The notes under the pieces were generated by a model. That model saw nothing but the letters and a program-made list of their open reading frames with translations, did no database searches and had not been told where the DNA came from. From contig CM060891.1 of the NCBI GenBank assembly GCA_030762935.1, positions 443,501-507,500 of the forward strand: a DNA stretch of 64,000 nt. Reading direction: 5' to 3'. This DNA comes from Hymenopus coronatus (Eukaryota; Arthropoda; Insecta; Mantodea; Hymenopodidae). A program made the translations under genes and the position numbers. Shown here in pieces: positions 43,392-53,944 of this stretch (position 1 is the first letter of the stretch; each line of letters opens with the position of its first letter).

Positions 43392-44108
43392 CATCCACGA
43401 CCAATCCTTATTATAAGGCCGGAACTGCGGAAAACTTAGCAACGCTGAGAGGGGTAATGTCATTGCTAAGAACGCTAAACAAAAATTAGCAATAAATGCA
43501 CCCTACTATAATTTAACTTTGCACATAATTAAATTGTATTGCTCTTCACGGTTTGGGAAGTAGAAAATGTTCTGTATCGTACACTTTAAACTTAGGTGAA
43601 GTGCATCTAGACCAGGACTAAACGACACTGGGTTTCACTTCGCCAAAAAACTGTAAACTGTGACGTCACGAATTCGTAGTTTATGTAACCTTCACCAGGT
43701 AGTGCTATGAAGCGAAATCGGCAATGATCGGGGTCATTCGTAAAAATTCGATTATTTCTACCTCTTTCAATAAATGTTCTATGCGAGCAAACCATGTCTT
43801 TGTGCGTTCTTTTCTTTTCACCGCATTTAGTTTACGGCCTAGATTCATTATCATCATTAGTACTAACCACAACCGTCGTATGAAATTCATAAGTTCAAGT
43901 GATTTTAAAACAATCATGCATAATCAAACACGTGGTTGAAATTATAACTTCGGTATTTTCTTACCTTTCTTTGGGTATCTTGAAAAAACAGTTTTATGCG
44001 GCTCATTTTTGCTGCATTTGCAAGCGCTATAGGAATAAATACCCTTGAATTGGCTATTTCTAGTGAAATTCGATACAAATTTCAGGAAAATCTCAGGCAG
44101 CAATTCAT
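43392..44108. other. Non-coding stretch with a CRE-like palindrome
   Basis: There is no gene. A perfect TGACGTCA, the CREB/ATF palindrome, occurs at about 43661 (gtgacgtcacg). A single match has little weight. Confidence 0.4.
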
Positions 44109-44284
44109 TTTAGTGAGTTGCACTACCATTCAATTTGTTTTCAAACGCCATTAAGTAGCCAAAGAATATAAAAATAACGTTAAATGAATGTGTAATTTTA
44201 GTGAGTTGCCCTACCATTCAGTTTGTTTTCAAACGCCATTAAGTAGCCAAAGAAGATAAAAAATAACGTTAAATGAACGTGTGA
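44109..44284. repeat. Two-copy 88-bp direct repeat
   Basis: The segments 44109-44196 and 44197-44284 both read tagtgagttgcactaccatt, with the second copy differing at one base there. They then share caaacgccattaagtagcc and aataacgttaaatgaa. Few differences separate them, so this is a recent tandem duplication. Confidence 0.93.
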
Positions 44285-44890
44285 GTTTCTCTTTCAGTAG
44301 CTAAACAATCAGAATACTATATTCTAATTTGTGGCGCGGCTACTGGACTTGCTGGAACTACAACTGCTATTGTACAAAGACTTATGTCCTCTAATCACCA
44401 CATTTATTGTACATATATTTAGGTGTCTAGTGTTATTTCTTATGCTAATGTACTTAATGATTTTCATAATGTATATAGCAAACTATTAAGTCTGTTTTCT
44501 GTATATAATATTGTATTCCTGACGAAACCATGAAATTGTAAAATTTCCAACGGTCAGTCAATCCATCCATCCATCCATCCATGCATGCATGCATAACATA
44601 GAAACAATAGGAAAATGAACCCCTCTATCGTTCTAGTCCTCTTAATCTAGTCTTCAATAATTTCACGATAATTATTATCATGATGTATTTTGTGTTTTTA
44701 CATTCACACGACAGAAAGTTGAGCTATTAAGGAACAAAGGTAAGAAATTTGTATTATAAAACGTTTATACTGCTGGAAACTCATTATGCATGACGATATA
44801 CTGCATAAAACCATTACCTACTATCATACATATAATGTGTAATCATTATTTGTATTAGACAGTTAAATATAACCTAACCTATTTGTTTCA
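44285..44890. other. Non-coding stretch with tetranucleotide repeat
   Basis: A (CCAT)n/(GCAT)n tract lies at about 44560-44594. The right end, acctatttgtttcag at 44876-44890, is a good splice acceptor for the THAP-encoding segment that follows, so part of this stretch may be an intron of the P-like transposase gene. Confidence 0.5.
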
Positions 44891-45389
44891 GATGCTGCTA
44901 GAATGAAAAACATTCCCAGGGATAAATGTTGTTTGCATTAAACATTTTGAGGCTACAGATGTAGAAATCCTCGAATTCTTCATTGATGGAAATGGGGACA
45001 GAAAATCAAGAAATAAAGATAGACCATCCGTTAAAGGAAATGCCGTATCAAGAATATTTCCTAGTCTTCCACACTATTTACATCCTAGCACTTCAAATAG
45101 GAAATCACCAGTGAAAAGAAGAAGTGAAATTGAAAGAAGAGAGCTCGAAAAAGAGGAAGCATTCCTCACAAGTTGATTTAAAATTTCACAAAGATTTCAT
45201 ATCTGACAGAGAGTGTAATAAGTTGCAGGTTAAAACTACAACGATGGTCACAGTTAGAGAATATTCTTGCCAGGCTTAGGAATGACCATGGTATGTTTGA
45301 ACTCGAGTTCTCTACATGAAAAATATGAAAGTATGGTAAGTTTTGCCAAAGTCAAGTTGAATGAAATTAACATTTTTCTTAACACTCAT
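44891..45389 (+). pseudogene. P/THAP9-like transposase, part 1 (THAP domain)
   Basis: The C-terminal half of a THAP zinc finger is readable: VCIKHFEATDVEI supplies the last C-x2-H ligand pair, and KDRPSVKGNAVSRIFPSL is the AVPTIF-type box that closes the domain. THAP fingers bind the ends of P elements. A basic, glutamate-rich linker follows (KRRSEIERRELEKEEAF), then FAKVKLNEINIFLNTH. That last segment is cut by the Harbinger insertion after the codon for H at 45389 and continues at 48742. The first half of the THAP finger is not visible, and a one-base shift lies near 44930. A likely splice acceptor precedes the segment at 44890. Confidence 0.8.
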
Positions 45390-45614
45390 GGGCCGTTCTT
45401 ACAATATCCCGTAAAGTAAGAGTAAGGCTAACCTCCAGTAAACTTTACGGTCAGATTAAACTTACAGTAAACTCACTTTGGTTCTTACCATCTAAAGGTT
45501 AACTTTTACTGCCAGTTAACAAATCTGTACATAATTTATAGCAGTTGGTACACCTGTTTATGAAATATTAATATCTTCTGTCATTTGTTTTCGTTGTTTT
45601 GGGTGTTATTTACA

Positions 45615-46669
45615 ATGGCGAGTGGTAAACAAAGAATTAGACAAGCGAATTTTTCTTCTGGGGAAGAGGAAATTCTATTAAAAATTATTCAGGAGAAGCG
45701 TCATATTATCGAGAACAAAAAAAACAGATGCTGTTACGTGGGAGCAGAAAAGCAAAACATGGGATGAAGTGGGTGAATTGTTTGAAGCTCTGAGTGGTAC
45801 CAAAAGACCTGTAAAAAATTTAAGAGATAAATACGGGAACACGAAGAAAAAGGTTAAAAAAGGAAATAGCTGATGAAAAGAAAGAAATCTTCTTAACGGG
45901 AGGAGGTAGTAAACCGGCTACCAAAACACGATAAAAACACAGAAACGCTACTGTGCTTGGTGGTCACTAGCGCTGTTGGATTGGATAATCCATACGATGG
46001 AGATGCAGTAGGTAAGTTTATTTTCATTATTTACTTCAATTTGGCTAGTATTTATTGTTTTTGTCGTCATTTTAAACAACGTGTTCCTCCCTAACCTTAA
46101 ATTATATTAACGCATCTCGCGAAGAAGCAAGACTAAGCTAGTCGTTTCGTGATTTCGTAGTAAAATTTGCGGAAATGCTAAATCCAACTCACAGAAGAAG
46201 GCTGCCATCTAAATACTCGTTTAAATTACTAATTATCTTTTGTGTTTTAATTTCAGATACTGAACCAGGAACAAGCACTGGGTCTGAAAAACCTTTCTGC
46301 CACACCGAAATGAATGAGCATAGCACTGAGGCTATTCTTGTAGAAATGGCAGAGGAGCAGAATATACAAGACATGTGGTCATCCTGGTCGCCAGCACACC
46401 TCAAGTCTGTCCAGAGCTCCGAATTAAGAGTTGAGGGTAGGCCTAAACTGGGGAAAATAAAGAACAGTAATAAAGACACTGCAAGTAGAAATGTGTTCTA
46501 CATGGAAGAAGAAAAGTGCGCTAAGGAGAGGCATGAATGGCAAAGGGAAAGACATGAGTGGTAAAGAGAAAATCATGAGTGGGAGAGGTTAGAACACCAA
46601 AGAAAAATGGAACTATTGGATACAAAAATAAATGTGTTAAAACAAAACCAAAGATCTGTAGATGAGTGA
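45615..46669 (+). pseudogene. Harbinger Myb/SANT-like DNA-binding protein (broken)
   Basis: Two exons: 45615-46011, donor G|gtaagt, and 46257-46669, acceptor tttcag. The start ATG has a good context (acaatgg). Exon 1 encodes a Myb/SANT-like helix bundle (RQANFSSGEEEILLKIIQEK, then TWEQKSKTWDEVGELFEA and NLRDKYGNTKKKV), typical of the partner that binds element ends and escorts the transposase. Exon 2 encodes an acidic linker and a charged coiled-coil tail (KERHEWQRERHEW and on to MELLDTKINVLKQNQ). It is inactivated by a shift in an A run near 45719-45727, another near 45857, another near 45930, and an in-frame TAA at 46562. The gene converges on the transposase, with stops about 100 bp apart. 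Confidence 0.85.
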
Positions 46670-46771
46670 TATTTACTTTTCATTTTGTAATAGCATATTA
46701 TTGGATTTAAACTATTTAATAAAATGTGTAAGTACAGAGGTCAAACTTGTTTTTTGTAGCAATATATGATT

Positions 46772-48550
46772 TTAAAGTTGTGCAAAATACTCTTCTATCA
46801 GTGCAGTTCTCGCTGTAGATTGCTGAATGTCGTCTACAGTGGCTGAACCATGAACTTCGTAAGTTTCTAATGTAATATTGTGTTCTACAGGAGGCTCATC
46901 TTCTCCTTGTTTCTGGGCTATATTATGTAATACAGCACAAGCAACAATAATAGCCATTGTAGTTTGCAATTTAACTCTCAGACTTAGTGACAGTACTGGA
47001 AATCTTCGCTTCCAAACACCGAAACATCTTTCTATTACATTTCTGGTACGAATATGTGACTCGTTATAAAGCCTCTCTGCTTTGTTTCTAGGTTTATCAA
47101 GTGGTGTCATTAAATACACTTTTAACGCATATGCACTGTCACCTAATATGCAAGAGTTCTTGTAGTCTCCTCTTTCTAAGCGTGCTCTCAACCTGCTATT
47201 CATGAAAATGTTACTATCGTGTGCGGAACCTTGCAACAATATCAGTGATAGGTAGCTGTGCATTGACCAGCACCTGAACATTTAGAGAAAAATAACCTTT
47301 TCTGTTTCTAAATATTTCGGCATTATTGCCTCCAGGTGATTGAATTCTTACATGGGTGCAATCTAATGCACCCAAAACTTTAGGAAATTTTGCAATGCGA
47401 AAAAAGTTTAATTTAGTATTTTCAACTTCATCTTCTGTTTCTGGAAGTTTTATATATTCTTTTGCCAACCTTGCAGTAGCACTGCTTACAGTTTTTACTA
47501 TTTGAGAAGCAGTTGCTGTCCTGACTCCTATGAAATCACCAAGTGCAATTAGCATGCTTCCTAAAGCAAAAAATCGTAAGGTTAGAAGCAGCTGGTTCAT
47601 CGGCGAAACAGCGTTATTCCTGAAATGGAAATGCAATGTGTAGTTGTAAATGCATCAGGTATTCGGCAATTCTGCACTACAGCTCTATTAATTCTGCCGT
47701 CTGCAAAACGGTAACTACCCTGTTGGTATTTATAGAGGGAAATAAAAGTGATATGTGCGGATTGTGGTGAAAACACAGGTAATTTAAAATCGGTTAATAA
47801 ATAAAAGGTGCAGAATTACCCTGATTCATGTATAATTTGGCAGATATTGAATTACGGTCTTTGCTGGTTCTGAAATACAAACTTCCTTGTATTGCATTGT
47901 ATTGTATGGTCTTCGCCGGATCTGAATTTAAGACTTTCTATTTATTAACTGATTTTAACTTACTTTCTGTGTTTTCACCACAATCTACACATTTCACTTT
48001 TATTTCCTGCTATAGATACCCCGACGAAGTTTCCGTGTAGCAGACAGCAGAATGCTCAAGCTGATGTATGATTAATTTGGCCGATATCGAATTCACGGTT
48101 GTTGCTGAATCTGAATCGCAGACACTCTATTTATTAGCCGATTTTAAATTACTTAAATGTTTTTAACACAATACACACATTTCACTTAAGTACCTACTAT
48201 AGATACCCCGACGTATCTCCGTTTATCAGACCGTAGAATTAATAGAGGTGTTGTGCAGAATTACCAGGTATTCACTACATTATAAAAGAAAAAATAACAA
48301 AGTCATAATAATGTATAAAATGAACCTACCTTTGTGTTTTATGCTGAATATCATCACATATGAGACCAAGGAGCAAGAGAACTGTTGGTTTTGTTAATCG
48401 GAATCGCTTAAAGAATTCTTGATTTTCTAAAGTTTCGTAATAGTTTGTTCTGGTTTTCAATAATTTAGGTCTCCTATGTATTATAATCTGATCATTATCG
48501 CTTTCATCGGAATCACTTTCAAAGAACTGAATATAATTCCTTTTTGCCAT
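46772..48550 (-). pseudogene. HARBI1-like: PIF/Harbinger DDE transposase, single frameshift
   Basis: Two exons on the minus strand: exon 1 48550-48330, donor AAAG|gtaggt, and exon 2 47619-46772, acceptor atttcag. Joining them keeps frame across a conserved spot (exon 1 ends QHKTQ, exon 2 begins NNAVSPMNQLLLTLRFF). The nuclease domain is recognisable: first D in LGALDCTHVRIQSPGG, second D in ILGDSAYAL, E in NVIERCFGVWKRRFP, and the end VACAVLHNIA. One shift, apparently a small deletion near 47218-47230, breaks the frame between DIVARF and GSAHDSN. Otherwise the protein is complete and of normal length for the family. It would cut and join the transposon ends. The start was chosen as the ATG before AKRNYIQFF. 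Confidence 0.92.
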
Positions 48551-48741
48551 TTGGTACATAACCTTAAAATATGTCTTCGTTAAGAGTTTACTGGAAGACA
48601 ATGTTACGGTAAAGTTAACTCCCGGTTATTGTATAGTTTACCGACAGATGTCTCTTAACTGTACATTGTAAAATCAAACTGTCCGTAAAGTTCCCATAAA
48701 AGTCCCCATAAACAGTTTACTGGACATTGTAAGAACGGCCC

Positions 48742-49840
48742 GAAGGGTTTACAGATTCAGGACCAGCTTTATTTTTATTAGATCAATTTCAGATGCTGTG
48801 TACCGAAAAGGTAATTGTATTCTGCATTATTATTTCAGTTTACGTTCATGATTTGCTCTATGTCATCTGCACGCTACTCTGTTATTCAAAAGCAAAATGT
48901 TTTATTTCTTCCTCATGTAAAGCATTTGAAATGAGTAGTAAATATTGTTGATGTGTACCCAGTAAATGATGGAACTGGTAGGCCTAGCAAGTTTATGACT
49001 CTCATAACAAATCGACTAATAATAGGAGAAAAATGTATCAACATTTTGTTAGATGAAATTCATGTCAGTCAGTATGTTGTATATAAATCTGGTTTGTAAT
49101 TTGGTTGTGCCAAAAATAACATTAAAGCTGTTGCAAAAACAATTCAGGCATTTTTGGTTTCATGTGCTTTTGAAACTATGTCTATAAAGTAGCACTAATT
49201 CCAGTAAAGAACATAAATGGCAATGCATTAGTAGCTCTGAAAGTAATTGAGTTGGTACAAGAATGTGGCTGTCTGTTATAACAGGGTTAACCAATATATT
49301 TTGAGTATTTTGAGAGGAGGAGATGGCTGCTATAAAATGCCCAACACAAAACCAAATTCTTTCATTTACTTAAATGTATTAGAAATAATTGGATCAATCA
49401 GAGAGATGCAAATAAAAGTTTTATTTTCCCTAAGTTTGACACTGACACAGGGCATACTGAATATCTTTACTGCTACATTTTCATCCCTAAGGGACTTATA
49501 TAAATCAGAGTGCAATAATTTAGTTAAATGTGCTTGTAAACTGAATTACAAGCCTATTCATCCCTCAGTGTTAGAAAGGCAGAAAGTAAGTTTTGCTTGC
49601 GATGTATTTTGTAATGAGACAATTTCAGCCCTATGTGCTGAAGGGGATTCAGAAAAAGTCCACTTTCATAACCTCATTAATAGACGGTGGATTGTGGTAA
49701 ATATAAAAAGTCCCTATGTAACTGAAAGGAAAAATTAATGTGATGCCTGCCCCACCCCTTCTGTTTTTCCTAAGCATGACATTAGAATAATTTTCTTAAA
49801 GGAATTCGTAGGATGGTTGAAACAATGAAAAAATTTAAAT
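48742..49840 (+). pseudogene. P/THAP9-like transposase, part 2 (catalytic region)
   Basis: This continues part 1 in the same codon phase (EGFTDSGPALFLLDQFQM at 48742-48796). Further pieces in several frames are GRPSKFMTLITNRLIIGEKC with ILLDEIHVSQYVVYKSG (about 48975-49095), where the D of LLDEIHV corresponds to a catalytic acidic residue of the RNase H-like core. Then come KNINGNALVALKVIELVQEC (about 49205-49265) and the open frame 49247-49738, whose second half (ECNNLVKCACKLNYKPIHPS, then VLERQKVSFACDVF) matches the GTP-binding insertion and later region of P-type transposases. Many stops are present, so it is a relic. It is cut at 49840 by the foldback-ended element. Confidence 0.82.
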
Positions 49841-52294
49841 GAATCGGTCGGTGGAGAAAGGAACTAAGACTTTTTTTGGTACATCCGCTATAATTCAGCT
49901 CAAATACACCGTCCTGTGTTGAAAACAATTATGTCTAATGGCTCCTTAGCAGAGAAAATTCACTTGCTATGACTTGGTCAGGAGGAGAAAGGAATTATGT
50001 CAGTGACTTAGTTCTCTTCTCCTAGGTCGATATGAACCATTTTGGAAGCACCAAGAATGTGCTTCGACAATGGGTGGCATATTACACCTGTGTCGTCATT
50101 CTTGATGTTGAAGGTGCAGTTGTTTAGTTGGAATGTTGTTGTAGTTAAGCGAAATGAGAAAAATAAAACGTGCAAGAGTTCATGGCTTTCAAGTGCCTGG
50201 AGCAGATTGCAGGCAAGTGAAGAACCATAGTTTATGGCAAGTAAGTGCTATGACATTGCTCATGTGATTCAACATTTTTTAGATGTCGAATAGAATGCTT
50301 CTGCTGTATTAGTGATGCATAACGCCTCAAGAGTCTGTCAGATTTTCTCGACATAGAGGATAAAAATGCTCAATATGTACATTTACAAGGACTCATTGTT
50401 GCTAAAGGCATGAAACAAAGACAAACAAGGAAATAACAGAATGGATGTGCAGGTAACAAGAGGCAATATTCTTTTTATTATTTTGTTGTTGTAGAAGGTA
50501 TTCACCTGAATATTTGCAAATTAGCTTTTTTTAACCTTCATGCTGTATCGCAGAAGTGAGTATCAAAGCTCCTTGTTTGAGAACGAATTTCAAGGCATAA
50601 GCGAGGTGGAAATGAGTGCACCACCAAAATTACAGAAAATGTCTTGAAAGAAATATAATATGATCATATCCATTCATTCCCCCTTCGGATAACATAGAAT
50701 GCTGGCAAGGAAATACAATAATTGGACGTACGCTTGGATATCAAAATAATGCATGATTTTTTTTGGCAGAAATATTCCGAGTTTGATGTTAAGTATGATT
50801 TTTATAGCAAGTATTTTTCTGAAAATGTTAATTATGCTTTTGGGCACCCACAAATTGATATTTGCAGCATATGTGAGGAACTACAAGCCTACAAAACAAA
50901 ATAAAAAGCCCTCAGATCACTGACAGCAACAAAGGAGCAGCACAAATCGATCTTGATGTGCATAAGCGCAAGAGATTTTATACTACATTAAAGGAAGTGA
51001 AACAAAATAAGGATAGTCATGCTGCTGGTTTGGTATTTGGCTTTACCAAACATCCCTGTGCAAGAAACATTTTACCTTAGACAGCTATGGGTGAACAGTT
51101 TCTGTATTTATAACACAAATCCAGACATTGTGTCGTGTTACTGTATCATGAGGGTGAGGAAAGAAGGGGGCAAATGAGGTATGTTCCCTCTCATACGCTT
51201 ACCTCTGTACTTCTGTCACAAAATATTAAAGAACCCTACCTCTTCTCTGATGAAGCCCAGGACAAAACAAAAATCAAACACTAATCCGAATGTGCCTTGG
51301 ATTAACACAGTTGGGCAAGATGAACAAGATCGTTCACCGATTTCCAGAGAGGAGCCATTCGTACCTTCCACGTGATCGAGTGTTTGGAGTAATGAGGAGA
51401 AAAATCTCAAAATATGACAAGAGTTTATATTCCTAAATAATATGTGGAGCTAATAGTGTATCAGGAGTAACCGTGACTATGTTTCAGACGGAAAATAATA
51501 TGAATTTTGACAAGTGTTGGTCTCAGTTTTTCAAGAAAATTGTTGCTTCTTAGAAACAAGTAAGGATTTTCCAAGGAGCAAGAAAGAATCATTTGCGATT
51601 TCCCAGTATAAGGAATTCACTTATGAAACTGCTAAGCCTGGAATACAAGGACACGTCCATTCACCAACAGTTGTCTAACACATACATTCTGTTTGCTGAA
51701 AACCCGATCAAAGCTTTGCATGGATCTGGAGTTGCATATCCACAACTCATTCAGCAGAAGAAAATGGAGGACATATGCAAGCTAGTGAAATATGTACTAT
51801 GCAGGGAAGATGCACTGAAATTTTATGAAGATATATTGCAGTGACCAGTGATTTCATAAGTCACTTATTTAGTGTAAAGGAACTATACCGTTTTTTGTGT
51901 GTTACACATTCATGTTTCTACAAAATTCTTAATTTCATACAAATTTTGGTCTCTTTTATGAAGTATGGCTTTGTTACTGTATAATATAAGGTGCTAAACC
52001 GCAGATTGTAATAAAACCCAAATTTTTAAATTAATAAAGGTATTAAGCTTTGAAAAACCATCTATGGAGTGGAGAAAGGAACTAAGTCATTTTTTTTCAA
52101 ATTCACTTTTTTGCAATACTAGTAACAATGGAGTGAGTATATCTATACAATACTACCAAGATTACAATAACGAATACAATAAAACATGAAACAGAAATTT
52201 CTGAAAATAGGTCATTTGGCTAAACAGTTTTTTTGTCTCTCATGTAATAGATCAGAAAGTGACTTAGTTCCTTTCTCCACCAACTGATTCAAAT
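49837..52294. mobile_element. DNA element with foldback ends, degraded ORF
   Basis: A 2450-bp insertion (49841-52290) lies inside the P-like relic. The left end reads gaatcggtcggtggagaaag, and the inverted right end reads gaatcagttggtggagaaag. AAAT flanks both sides (49837-49840, 52291-52294), a candidate 4-bp target duplication. Each end is itself an inverted pair. On the right, GTGGAGAAAGGAACTAAGTC at 52069 faces its perfect complement ending at 52280. On the left, GGTGGAGAAAGGAACTAAG at 49850 faces a weaker complement near 50005-50022. Removing the insert restores codon phase in the P-like gene (MKKFKSSEQTF). I cannot assign the superfamily. Confidence 0.8.
50722..51845 (+). pseudogene. 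Degraded ORF of the foldback-ended element
   Basis: Plus-strand pieces in changing frames. The first is MHDFFWQKYSEFDVKYDFYS with a C-x2-C pair (DICSICEELQ) at 50748-50904. A helical stretch comes next (DLDVHKRKRFYTTLKEVKQN, about 50945-51010), then LYHEGEERRG (about 51140-51170) and HRFPERSHSYLPRDRVFGV (about 51330-51390). The last segment (51593-51844) is a 83-codon frame with no motif I know. The Y-x-E-G and H-x-F-P-x-R-x-H-S-x-L-P-x-D-R-x-F-G patterns recur in uncharacterised, transposon-associated insect proteins. I cannot name the family. At least five breaks are present. Confidence 0.55.
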
Positions 52295-52582
52295 CTAGTG
52301 AACAAACATTTTACATAAGATAGAATCCATTCTCTCATTCCAACAAGCGCTCTAACTGATATGATAGAATATAGGTTGGAACTTCCAGATATCAAGTATG
52401 TTTTACCAGGAAAATTTCAACCTGAAGGCCTAGAAAAGCAATTTAATTCATATTGTCAACTGTCTAGTGATAGTTACCATGTAAAAGTAGCTCAAGTCTT
52501 TGAATCCGAAAAGAAAATCACGGTATTAAATGTGCAAAGTATAAGTAAAGTACATTTTGTGAGAATTATTAGAGGGGCCTAG
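52295..52582 (+). pseudogene. P/THAP9-like transposase, part 3 (C-terminus)
   Basis: The frame from about 52340 reads SALTDMIEYRLELPDIKYVL and then PGKFQPEGLEKQFNSYCQLS followed by VFESEKKI. The L-P/T-G-K-F-Q-x-x-x-x-E-K-x-F-x-x-Y-x-Q-L-S block is a hallmark of the C-terminal part of P/THAP9-type transposases. The junction with part 2 is interrupted only by the 2.45-kb insertion, plus a stop near 52320. It ends at a stop at 52582. Confidence 0.82.
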
Positions 52583-53944
52583 TCTTCCCCCCACAGGATA
52601 TTGAGTGGCATGTTCAATTTATCAAGCTATGTTATATTAAATTGTTCCACTTGTGCAAGTCTTCTAGTCTCAGGATGTGAGATATCTGATACAAAGTTTA
52701 CATTGTTATGCAGGTCCTAGTATCACAGAAGCTTGAGGGCTTGTTTATTGAATCAAAAACTTGTAAATCTTTACTGATGCAGCAAAGTATGAAATTAATT
52801 GAGAGTTGTGTGGATTTTCCCTGAAAGAAAGCTGTAGCACTTGGGGATGACAGTTATCCAAGTTCCCGCCTATGGTTTTACCTTACGTCAGTAATGTATT
52901 AATAAATAACTACAGAATGATGTTATTGCAAGTAATAAATCTGTGTGTAAGAAAAGAAAACTACCATTTCAAAAAAATGCTGTGTAAAGGTATGCTAACT
53001 GAAAATAAATTATATTGTATAACTAAAATAATAACAATCATCATCAGTGAGCTGTGTATATATATGTCATTGCAATACCTCTCTCCTAATCCTAAATTTG
53101 CACAACTATATTCCTTTTCCTTTAAAAGTGTTATCCTTACTACTTTTATTGTCATTACAAATATTATATATTGGTATAGGGAACTGCATAGGTAGCCCCC
53201 TCAGTTTAATTTCCCGTTGTACTGGGGTTGCACCTAAATATTGTGTTTTCATTAGAACAGGAATAACGTTTTTATTTGAATGTTTAGAGATTCTCTTACT
53301 GTTGTAATTGTCCTTTACACTATCTGTGTTCAATGTCCAGTGAACATATTACAGGGCAACATGGTTATAATCGGTGTGCCCTAACTTAACGTAAGACTAT
53401 GTAAAGCATTAGTCTGAAAAATTGTGTTTTTTAATAATACACTTGTTTAACCAAGAAAATATACAAAAAATTATAATAATCTTATATTAAGTCAGGAGTA
53501 AATCCAGAGTTTTTAATGAAGATTGTAAAATTGATTTTTGTTTCATTATTTAATAGTATTGTATCGCTCACACTTGTTTCCAACTACCACCTTAAAGAAT
53601 TAAGTACATTCCATAAAATGCCAACTAAAAACTGTTCACAAACCCCCCTTTTTTTTTGTTTTTTTTGTTTACTTTTTATATATTTCTTTGCTTTTTCATT
53701 TTTGCCGCTGGACAAATATCTCTTTTGTATTCTAGCAGCAGGACTGGTCAAGTACTTTAGCTTAAGCAATGGCAAGCATCCTAAAGATCAGCTGTGCACT
53801 GAAACCAAATGTAATGTAGCAGCCTAACACTAAAGAATGGTCATGGTACATCTAAAATGCAGAGAGAACAATGCACAGAGCAACATGCAAAGTTATTCAA
53901 ATGTAGAAGAGAGGTTCATGATTGGGTCTTCAAAACACAACACA
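52583..53944. other. AT-rich non-coding stretch
   Basis: The first part may be 3' sequence of the P-like element, but no terminal inverted repeat was found. Open frames at 52872-53827 on both strands are low-complexity and overlap. T runs lie at 53646-53670. Confidence 0.45.

Larger units (their letters stand above)
45390..48741. mobile_element. PIF/Harbinger DNA transposon, two convergent genes
   Basis: A 3352-bp element with inverted ends: the left starts GGGCCGTTCTTACAATATCC and the right, inverted, starts GGGCCGTTCTTACAATGTCC. About 24 of 26 positions match, and sub-terminal CTTTACGGWCAG is shared. It carries a Myb/SANT-like gene (plus) and a DDE transposase gene (minus), the standard two-protein set of this superfamily. 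It splits the P-like transposase reading frame exactly between two codons. I could not see the usual 3-bp target duplication: the flanks are CAT and GAA. Both genes are broken, so the element is no longer autonomous. Confidence 0.93.

Noticed and set aside
43655..43670. CRE palindrome TGACGTCA as an ATF/CREB target of the bZIP relic
   Set aside because: A single 8-bp match is expected by chance in a window this size, and nothing links it to the bZIP frame 13 kb away.
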